Shown piece by piece: positions 34,601-46,012 of a DNA stretch of 64,000 nt. The stretch is from assembly GCA_037783415.1 (NCBI GenBank), contig JAZGTN010000002.1, forward strand, positions 2,356,001 to 2,420,000, read 5' to 3'. The notes beneath the pieces are model-generated. The model made no database searches. It was not told where the DNA came from and was given only the letters and a program-made list of their open reading frames with translations. Origin of the DNA: Leptasterias polaris. Lineage: Eukaryota > Echinodermata > Asteroidea > Forcipulatida > Asteriidae. The stretch's first letter is position 1; the number at the start of each line of letters is the position of its first letter. A program made the position numbers and the translations under genes.

Positions 34601-37600
34601 AGTATTGGATTAGATTACCTATCAAGTATTGGATTAGATTACCTATCAAGTATTGGATTAGATTACCTATCAAGTATTGGATTAGATTACCTATCAAGTA
34701 TTGGATTAGATTACCTATCAAGTATTGGATTAGATTACCTATCAAGTATTGGATTAGATTACCTATCAAGTATTGGATTAGATTACCTATCATGTATTGG
34801 ATTAGATTACCTATCAAGTATTGGATTAGATTACCTATCAAGTATTGGATTAGATTACCTATCAAGTATTGGATTAGATTACCTATCAAGTATTGGATTA
34901 GATTACCTATCAAGTATTGGATTTGGTTTATTGCTATCCATATACATGTACAAGTATACAATAGAAATTGCCTTGGCTCTAATGCCCCAAAAGATACATA
35001 ATAAAGGACATTAAAGGAAATTAGTTAAAAATCTAAAATGACAGCCGAAATATTTATTAATGATAAAGAGTATAAACTTCAAGGGAAACTGACTGGGTAC
35101 ATATAAATCAATTTTGGGTGAACAAACAAAAATTGACTAGTGTGGAATTTGAACCTGCGACCTCAGAATTAAAATGCCTGTGCTCTACCAACTGAGCTGT
35201 CTAGCCATATGTTAGCGGTTTCCATTGTTTTTGTCAACAACTTTGTTCGGGGGTGCCAGTCAGAAGTCACACTACCATACACTGCCCTAAAGCCAGAAAT
35301 CACGCCTGCTCTTTTTACACTATGATCGTAAATATCCATTTTGCTTAGACTGGCTGGATGATGTGGAACTGGTTAGTGACTGCGTTGGCTGTCGGCAGTG
35401 GAGTGGTACTCTATGACGGATCGCCTCTCGTACCATCTGCAAACGTTCTCTGGGATTTGGTTGACCAGCTAGAGTGAGTGTTTTGGACTTCTTTATCCCT
35501 GGCCAACCCGAACCCTTCAAAATCCAGCAGCATGTTTTTTAAAATTCTGTTGGACTGAGGACGGCATAAGTAAATTGATTATGCTTTTACATGGAGTTAG
35601 ACATACCACTATGATCAGAGTCTTAACAGTTTGTGTACTGAGTTACCATCAATCCTTGTAATGGTGAAGTGCTTTGGTGGCTTGTACTTCAAAAGTTTAA
35701 CATTACGATAGGATCAGATTGTTTGTCCTTCCAGTTGCTGCATTTGAATGCAAGGTCTTTTGTTCTCTCCATTAGTGATTACAAAAATTGTAGGGGGGAG
35801 GGTTGTAACCTTTACTGCTACATGTAGCTGGTTTATTTATTTTTCATCATCACAGGATCAGTATTTTAGGAACTGGTGCCAAGTGGCTGTCGGTCTTGAA
35901 CGAGAAGGAAATTCATCCAGGTAATGTTGAAAATATTGGAAAGAGAGTTGTTATAGAATTCAAGTACAGGTATAAACAAACATTTTAGTGTGAGTATTAG
36001 AAGCAATACAGCCATGGTTGTAGTGCCAGGTGACCTAAGGGTAGCCTCGAAGGAGGTAGAAAAGATCCAAAAGTACCAAGACCTGGCCAGGGAACTTTGT
36101 AAGATTTGGCAGGTGAAAGTGAAAGTAGTCCCTGTGGTGGTTGGAGCACTTGACACCATTCCTAAAGAAACATCTAGATGAAATAGGGCCAACTGTGAGG
36201 GTAGATCCGTTACAGAAGGCAGCGCTTTTGGGAACCGCAAGGATCCTGAGAAAGACCCTTGAGATCTAAGGCTACGGGATGTAGACCGACTCGAGGATTT
36301 ACCGGCACAAAAGAAAATGCGATCTTTCTTTTGATAAAAGGTGATAAAATGAAATAATAATTTTATAAGGCTCCTTTTATCCAGTGGCTGCTCTATGTTA
36401 ATTTCAGTTTAGATCACACAATAAAACGATTTCTTTTTCCAGGCACTACACACAAGTTGACTTCACTTCATACGATCTTATCCACTGGCTCACCACTCAC
36501 TCCGAGCACCTATGATTACGTCTACTCCAAGATTAAAGCAGATTTACTACTGGGATCCATAACAGGTATTTATAAAAAATTAAATAAAATTGATGTATGT
36601 TCGCCCCAAACAAGGCTAATGGCCACTCTTGGTAAGGGTCTACACAAAGAACTTAAAATAATTCAGATGGAAATAACTCAGGGGAGCTGAAGGTAGGAAT
36701 TTATATTCCTCTTAAAAACAGTCTAGATTGTAGGGTGGAGGGAAACATGCACCAGGCAAGGAGTTCCAAAGAGATGCAGTACGTGGAATAAAGCTGTTGG
36801 AATGGCTCTTTGTTCTACATCTCAGCAAAACAAGAGTGTATGAGTGAAAAGAAGCAGAAAGTCTGGTTTCACTTACAATCTTGGTCATATTTCATTGGAC
36901 TTTCCCGGTTCCGTCCCCCAGTCAATGTTGGCTCTCAGTACGCGGTCCGCACTCTAGTTGGTGTTAACACCATTGAACGGAGGAGTGGGGGTGGGGTCGG
37001 GGATGGTGGAGGGTATGTTTATTGTCATGTGGCCTAGCTGAGCATTGGCTCGTTTTGTAGATTATTTAACTCGGAATACAGATATTATGAAATGTTTGGC
37101 TGTCATGGGGGCTGTGTTTTAGCAAACAGACTTCCATAGACAGTATGTTGAGTAATAGTTCAGACAGTCCACATCAGACAACAGTCGAAGTACACTATAC
37201 AAAACTGACTAACAAAATTAAACCATACAGCTGTTTGAGTGGCATGGCTTGGGTGGCTAGTGCAAAAAGTGCTCGCCTCTCACCATCATGACCCTGGTTC
37301 TATTTCCGGCAAGGGCCAAATAGGAATTGTGCTTTGGTTTTCTCTCCTATGCCACTAGGGTTTTTCTCCAAGCTCCTTCCTCTTGAAAAATTTAATACTT
37401 TCAATCCCTGGTCGTAGATTGGTCAAAGTGTCTGGGTGCCAAAATGCGCCTTTACATGCCTACGGCTCGAATACGATGTAGTCGCGCCCTTTGCAAGTAA
37501 GGATGATTAGCCTCCCACATTATTATTGTTATTATTAGTGGTTTGGAAAATTATCTTTTCTTTTTTTCCAGGTGGAACTGACCTGATATCCTGTTTTGCT

Positions 37601-40600
37601 GGTCAGAACCCAACAGTGCCTGTACATCGAGGGGAACTACAAAGCCGTAACCTGGGCATGGCTGTTGAATGCTGGAATCTTGAAGGTAGGTGATTCAGCA
37701 GCTTTTTGTACAATGCTTTTTGAGCTTTCTTGTATCTAGTTCCACTGTCTTTGATCTCCTTTTTTGTAGTTTGTTTGTTTGTTTGTTTAGTATTTTTAGG
37801 TTTTATTGCTTTACAGGGTTTTCGTTTTTAATTTTATAAACTTTTGTAAGTTTTGAATAATGTAAACATGTCAATTTTAGTCTTTTTAACTTATGTCATA
37901 ATTTTTGAGTTGATAATAAACCTCAGGGAATGAATGAATGAATGAATGAAAATCCCACTCTAGTCAATTTTTCTTTGTTAAACCCCAAATTATTAAAAAT
38001 TTACCCAGTCAGTTTCCCTTGTGGTTTTATACTTGATGTTTATTTTTTATTTTTTTCAATACAGGCAAAGCTGTATACAATGAAAGTGCAGAGCTGGTCT
38101 GCGTGAAGCCATTTCCCAGTATGCCAACACACTTCTGGAATGACCAAGAGGGTGTGAAGTACAAGAAGGCATACTTCACTAAATTCCCAGGTCAGTCTTT
38201 TTTCAAATGGTTTGGTTGTTTGGAATCAACCCCTTTATTTTTCTCAACGAGGTCTTGGATTAGTTGAGGAAGAAGCTGGGTACTCTTGTAAACACCCAGT
38301 GGGTTCAGGGCTGTATATCATGCCATTGGGTACTCTTGTAAACACCCAGTGGGTTCAGGGTTGTATATCATGCCATTGGGTACTCATGTAAACACCCAGT
38401 GGGTTCAGGTTGTATATCATGCCATTGGGTACTCTTGTAAACACCCAGTGGGTTCAGGGTTGTATTTCATGCCATTAGGTACTCTTGTAAACACCCAGTG
38501 GGTTCAGGGTTGTATATCATGCCATTGGGTACTCTTGTAAACACCCAGTGGGTTCAGGGTTGTAATGCCATTGGGTACTCTTGTAAACACCCAGTGGGTT
38601 CAGGGTTGTATTTCATGCCATTAGGTACTCTTGTAAACACCCAGTGGGTTCAGGGTTGTATATCATGCCATTGGGTACTCTTGTAAACACCCAGTGGGTT
38701 CAGGGTTGTATATCATGCCACTCTTGTAAACACCCAGTGGGTTCAGGGTTGTATATCATGCCATTGGGTACTCTTGTAAACACTCAGTGGGTTCAGGGCT
38801 GTATTTCATGCCATTGGGTACTCGGTGTACTCTTGTAAACACCCAGTGGGTTCAGGGTTGTATATCATGCCATTGGGTTTGTATATTGACCCCTTGCACC
38901 AACGTCACACCAGGCATGTCTGCTACACCCACCATTTTGGAGATGTCAAGTCCAAGAAGGTGAAAATCTGACACCTGAGGCAAAGTTAATGGACCCAAAT
39001 GAAAGGATGGAAATGCATGAGCGAGACAGAGACAGTAGTTTAGTTTTCTTCGCCTTAAAGGTTTACTAGCCTTAAAGGTTTACTAGCCAATCTTTCCCCC
39101 ACTACCTGATAGTCATTTGTAAATATCTTGACAAAGTCTGTAACTGCTGTTCTGTTTCCTTTAACTGTCTCTTCTGCAGGTGTTTGGGCGCATGGGGATT
39201 TCTGTATGATCAATGAGGAGACAGGTGGTATCGTGATGCAGGGAAGAAGGTAAGAAAAGTATGATTTCTTCGAAAGAGAATTTTTATTGTAACTGCCTTT
39301 TTTTCAGTCATTCTCAAAATCATGTTGTAAGGCCAGCCAGCCACAGAGGGATGGGTTAAATCTTCTGAATGGTTTAAAAGCTGAGAACATAAGTCATCGG
39401 TTCTTTGCAATAAGGTCATTAATTGCAATTTCATATTCATAATGATCAAAAGGTCATTAAATGAAAAAATGCGCATTAATTTGAACAAATGCATCAAAAT
39501 CAACAAATAAATGTTTTACTTAGAAAATTTATGTTTTATTTTGCCGAACAAATACTTTGAAGACCACTCTTGATAAAAAAAAAACATTTACCAGGAGCTC
39601 CAAAATGCGAAAGCAATTTTATGAAGCCCATACAAATTGCGCAAATGACCTTATACTAAAGTCCTGAGCAGACAAAGTTTATGTTGCAATTGAATAACTA
39701 TAGATGTTTAAATAGAATGACTTAAAACAGCAGGGTCAATGTACAGAGGGATGGAGTTGCATTTCCTGCTGGGTGCCTTAGCCAATCAGGGGGTAGTGAC
39801 CAGGTGGACAATCTGGCCACCTAAGCTGTGTAGCCTTCACTGGGCTAAGTGCTATACATGCATCTTTTGAAAAGTTTGAGTACTCGTATTTTACATACTC
39901 AACAGTGCTTTTAAACACACATCGATGGAAGGGTAAAAAAACAAACCCAAAAACCCCCAAAACAACAAATTATATTCTTTATCCTTGATGCAAAATTAAC
40001 ATCTATTAAATCGTTGCGATACCCGCTGCTAAGGATTCGTACTGCCTCTAGCCATCGGGCTAGCTCGGTGGTCTAGTGGTAAGACATCTGCTCTAGCAGT
40101 GCAAAGGTCGTTGGTTCGAATCCCACCCGAGTGATTTACCTGTGGATTTTTTCACAGAACTCGGGTAAGTATACAGAGCTTCACACGCATTGGTGTATGG
40201 GTAAAAAATAAAAAAATAAAAAATAACATCTGTTACTCGTATTTTATTTTTAAATGTATTTTAGGGGGTGGGGATGATCTTTACTAGCTTTCTCTTCAAA
40301 GTATCTCCGGCAGGGGCACTACAATGTTTTTTCTTTGAACATGTATTTTTTGCTGTTACAGTGATGGAACACTCAATCCCAATGGGGTCAGGTTTGGCAG
40401 CGCAGATGTTTATAAACTAGGTAAGGCAAAAGGAATTCTTATATCCGTCCCTTCTAGAATGTAAATTGTAAACGATCATCTTCACTATCATCAGCTACCC
40501 GACGCCTTCGCTCTTCTTCCACCGCTCATTTCCAGCTTTCACCGGGACCCCGCACCATGACACACTATGGCGATCGTGCTTTTTCGGTCATAGCTCCTAC

Positions 40601-43600
40601 ACTTTGGAACAAGCTACCCACCCACATTCAAGCAGCACCTTCAGTGGACACTTTCAAATCATTACTTAAAACTCACCTCTTTTGTCAATCTGAATAGTCT
40701 GGTTCTAGCGCTTAGAAACATACGTATTAAGCGCTATATAAATGTTGTAATTATTATTATTAAACGTAATAATTTGATCTTTTCTCCCCCAAACGTCTGA
40801 TATCTTCATGTTGTAAGCTTGACATTATGATTGTTTGGAAGAGTAACTTTATTTCCTGTTTTTTTTTTCTATACACACTCCATCCAAGCTATCTGTGAAA
40901 ATTTCAACAAATTAGGTATTTGGTTTTCACACAAAAAAAACCCAGTTTGTTGAGTCCGAGATATTTTTTGAGTTCATATATGCTTAGTTTGATTCCTGCA
41001 ATAGACTATGCAAGTATTGTGCGTATTTCAATGTCAGGCCCTTGCACGTGGATTGGGTTTTCAGTCCCTGCTTGATTGTGTGGGTTTTCCCAATTGGGGT
41101 TTTCCTCCCACATCTAATACTGAACATTTCTTCTTGTTTCCTATTCATCCTGTTATTGGCGCTAATTGTGCTGTCGGATGTGTAATAAGAAAATAGATGA
41201 ATGAATTTAACGAAATTGTTTTTAAAATGTTGTTGTTATCAGTGGAAGACTTCAAAGAGATTCAGGACAGCCTATGTGTACCTCAGCGAAGTGCCAACAA
41301 CGAAGAACGCGTCGTCTTATTCCTCAAGATGACCAATGAGAAGGACTTCAGCGAGGAGCTGATCAAGAGGGTAAAGGTCGCAATCCGATCAGGGCTATCG
41401 GCAAGACATGTTCCTGAAGTCATTCTGGAAACCAAAGATATTCCGGTGAGTGTATGTGGAGACCTCAACGGAAGCTCTAAAACTATGCCAGTTTTCATTC
41501 ATCTTGTAATTTATTACTTGTTAATTGCCGTGCACATAATTTAAAAGTTGTGTTTGTGTCAACTTGTGTGTCAGAATTCCCTTTTTGCTGCAGCGTTTGA
41601 AATGTTCCACTTGAAGTACTTGTGAACTTTTTCATGCGTATTCATTAACTAGTATTCGTTTTTTCAATATCCATCAACCAGTGCCATGGATTTCTTTGTC
41701 AACATGTAAATAACTGTTATTTTGTTTAAAGGCACCTGGCAGTGGTATTTTTTCAAAATAAAGCTTTTGTCATTAATATATACATTTTTATGAGTGGAAT
41801 GTGAATAAACAATTTACTAAGGTTAAAAAATTGTATTTTTCTTTTAATTACAAATTAAAAAATAGGCCCCCCTTTACATGGCGCTGTTCGTGACAACAAT
41901 CGAGGCAGGAGAAAATGTGTAGTCTGGTCCCGTACATTACGTCTGGGTACCTGATCAGTATCATGCGTTTTCGTATTCGGACGTCACCACCCAATGCAAT
42001 CCTAGGACAGTGTACAGTCGACTAATAGTAATACGAGACGCCAGTTTATACGAGGTTTTTCACCGGTCCCGAACTGTCCCATGCGCGTTTTTATGTCTTA
42101 AAAACGGAAGATACGAGCATGGTCATAACGAGAACACGGATAAAACGAGGTATTGTTTTTCCACCAGAAACATTTCGCTGGTAACCTAAGCTTCACTGCA
42201 ACTTCCCTTGCACGCTACTGCCAACGAAAAAATCCCCGGGCTATCCAAGTGTTCACTGCATAGCGCTGAAAACGACGTTGGACCGGGCCACTTTGCCCTC
42301 GTTAGCCTAACTTTCGATGCCCGTAACTGCCTATTATTTGGGATCTGCAGGAAAAAAATGCTGGCTGACCCCATCTTTAGTCGTTTTGCTGCATCCAGCA
42401 GCAATTTTCGCTGGAAAAATGCAAGGAAAAAAAACCCTTTTGGATAACCAAACGAAACGTACAATCTCACTACTTGCACGTGTATATACAACGTAAATGC
42501 AGGCAAATTCGAGTGGGGTCGATCGAGGCGAAGTCTTCCTCGATTGACGTCACAAAAAGGGATGGGCGGAGTCGCCCCCAAACAACTTTATCTATTTTTT
42601 TAACATATAAATACTGACAAACAATTACTCAAAAAATTGTTTTATTGTTAGTATACATATACTCTTATATTAAAAAAAAAAATAAATCTATTTCCAGGTG
42701 ACTTTAACAATACAGAGTAGCTGAGCAGTAGTTTCTACCCATCCTTTGTTTGCCACATACCTATAGGAGATTTGAATGAGGCTTTAAATTTCTCATGTCA
42801 TTGCCATAGACCTAGACATGACTGACTTGATTGGATTGATTTATTAACCACATCTTCTGTGGGTAAATAATGAACTTTTTATGTCAGACAGAAAAGATTT
42901 TTTTTTTTCACAGAACTTGGGAAAGTACTGAGTATACAGTGCTTTATACACCTCGGTTTTAAGGCAAAAAGCAAATAGTGTTCTTGATCCTGATGCAAAA
43001 TTAACACCTACTTAATGTGTCATATCTTTGATTGGTTTTTCTGCTTTCTCTCTGACAGTATACTATTAACGGTAAGAAGGTGGAGGTAGCAGTGAAGAGA
43101 ATCATCTCGGGGGAAGACGTCCAACAACGAGGAGCTTTCTCTAATCCAGACTCCTTGGAACTCTACTACAACATCCCGGAATTACAAGGTTTCTAAACAT
43201 TCAATCTTATAATGTTAAATTTGTTTTAAAAGGCAGCAAAAAATCGGTACCAAATCTGTCATAAAAATGTGCAATCCTGGAATGTTTTTCACTGTAGGTG
43301 AAATGATTTGGTTATTCTGTTCGATTGAACAACACTATAAATCATGTTCTAGTGAGGTTTGCGGAGACACCATGTAAATTTCTCTATTAGTTGTGGTGGT
43401 TCTGAAAAGACCCGATGGTTGAACAAGTCAAAGTTTCGATCAGTGTGCTTTGATCATCTTCAGGAGAATTGTGTATTATCGTTGGTCTATGAAGATTGAC
43501 ATTATTATAAATAATTAACGAAAAAGATATTTATGTTTTTATTATTCCCACAGTGCCTTATTTTAATGTCAAAATATTTTACTTGTTATAAATTGCGATT

Positions 43601-45973
43601 TGTTAGCTCTGTGGATTAAGCACTCGATTATGTCAAGAAAACGTCAAAGAGATCACATCTCAACTTTTAAACTGACTGGAAATAATTTTTAAAGACCATT
43701 ACCAAATTTGTTTTTGAGGACCAGAAACACAAGGAAATGTACCACTTTGCATTCATCATGTTGGCAGTTTTTCCCTAATGATTTTTTTAAAAAGTACCTT
43801 AAACTACCCCAAAGTGTTTCAAAATGTGAATGGACATGCAGGCTTTTTATACTGGAAATAATACTGAGTTGATTAGTATTATTAGTTTTTAGATTTTTCT
43901 CAAATTTCAATTAAAAAAATTGCCTGAAAAGGTAGATTTGTCCGTCAATTTTTATTGGAATTTGAGGACGTTTAAAAAACAAACCTTTCAAAATCAACAA
44001 ATGAATTGACTCAAATTATTTTCAGTATAAGCGTGCAATCCGTGCATGTCCATTCACATGTTGAAACAGTTTTTGGTGGTTTCGGGTACTTACAAAACAA
44101 TTACAACCATTGGAACGCGACAGATTCAAAGTGGTTCCCTTTATTGTGTTTCCTGTCAGAGGAGGTGTTGACCAATCTTTCAAAATGTGTGTTTGGAGAA
44201 ACATTGCTATAATGTCAGGCTAGTTCAGGTTCTATGAAATTGGCCCAATGTGATAATTACTGGACTTTGGCCGGTCATCCAAGGGGGGATGTCCAGCCCT
44301 GGGAAACAGTGGAAATTGTTTTTTTTAATATTGTGGAAGTGTGGCGGCTAATTGCCCGTATCAGTGCCTAATTTTAATTGTGCTTCAAAACCTGCTCTAT
44401 GCATACATGTTGTCTACAGTTCGTTTATTGTTGTGTTTTTATTTATGCCTGCCTTTTTTTTGCCTACTAACAATCTGCCAGTAACGCACATTGTCTTATG
44501 TTATTTCTGCCTCCCCCACCCCCTCAAAAAAGAAGAAATTAACCCAAAGCATTAATGGTGTTTAATATTTCTTATTATTTATTCTCATGGAAATTATACC
44601 TGCTTGAGCATTAATATATTGAGGTGAGTTTATTGCATAGAATTTGTTTCTTGTCATTAAACATCAGGTCATTTGTCTTTTTAATCTGTAAAACTGTCTC
44701 TTAACATTCATAAAAAGTACATGGTGTTTAAAAAAAAAAAATGAATTGACACGGTCTGCCATTTTGTAGAACAACATTTTTGACTCCACAAAATGGCAAA
44801 CCGTTCACAAAGTGAAAGGAAAACCACACAATTTCGAGGAATATTTGTGTGAATCATTAAATTCTACTTTTGAAACATCTTTCCAACCGTACTCATTTCA
44901 TAACAAATGTTTTTATAGCCCAAAGCGCCCAATCCAAGGCTAAGTGTCCCTTTAACCTTACAGAGACTCATACTATACTTTTTGGGAGAATACGTTTTCT
45001 TTACCTCACAGACAAATTATTTCACAGACAACTTCTTTCTCTTATGACACATTTTAGTAATAGTAATAATAATAAAGTAGTTTTGGGGTTGCGGTAACAC
45101 CATGTGTTTGATCTACTTTCATTGAGTAGAGTTTAGATCTGAGAGGAACCAGTGGTACTTCTTTCCTAACGAACTTAGGAAATATGCTTGTTATATTCTG
45201 CCACAGTAGAGTAAATTAGTGGATCAGAATGGGGGAGGGGGGACTTCCTGTAATTATCTTCCCCATAACTCAATGAGATAATGAAAATGATAAAACAACA
45301 GGACAAGTTCTTAAAGAAATAACTTGTCTCACTCAGGGACGGTGATGCTAATTACAAGAAGTCCCCTACGATCCACCAACGTACTCTGCAGCTGTAAACA
45401 AACTCACCAGGACAATTTCTTAGCAGCACTAAACTGTACTCAGCGAAAGTTGATAAAAAAACTTGGTAATACTGCAAACCAAAAAAACAATAAAAACAAA
45501 AAAAATTGCAATGGTAATAACACAAAGGTACTTATAGCGTGCAATAGTTGCCAAAAATTGGCTTCATAGAACTTTGTACATCTTAAACACACAAAATACT
45601 TAAGATCACAAAATAACTTTAAAACGTAAAACCAATTTAAAAAATGCCTTCAGGTCAGGGCTTACCAATCTAAAAAAGTAAAAATATATTCATACAAAAT
45701 AAGAAAATAATAGATAAATAAATAAATAAGTAAATACAAAAAATAACAGGAAAGTAGCTAACTTACAATACCTTTCTTGCCATATAATAGTAGATTTGGA
45801 ATGGGATGTGGGTACCCAACACCTTATTGTCTACAGCCATGTGCACTTCACTCATGTACATATCCTGTTGAGGCAGAGCATGATTTCAGTTCATTCCTGC
45901 AACAAAACTTTTCAGCCACACATTAAATCATTACCTACTTCCCATCATCGTACATTTGTATCTGCTGAAGTCA

Positions 45974-46012
<39 letters not shown>

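Noticed and set aside
34401..35001. Long open frames of 181-186 codons on both strands with an [12 protein letters not shown] repeat
   Set aside because: They are produced by the 24-bp tandem array in an AACS intron; no splice or conservation evidence.
38277..38877. CRISPR-like appearance of regular repeats (also 18256-18552 and 34450-34922)
   Set aside because: Units are contiguous without unique spacers, in an animal genome with no cas genes; ordinary minisatellites.
40063..40138. Possible functional tRNA gene
   Set aside because: A- and B-boxes are present but the acceptor stem does not close and the SINE tail follows directly.
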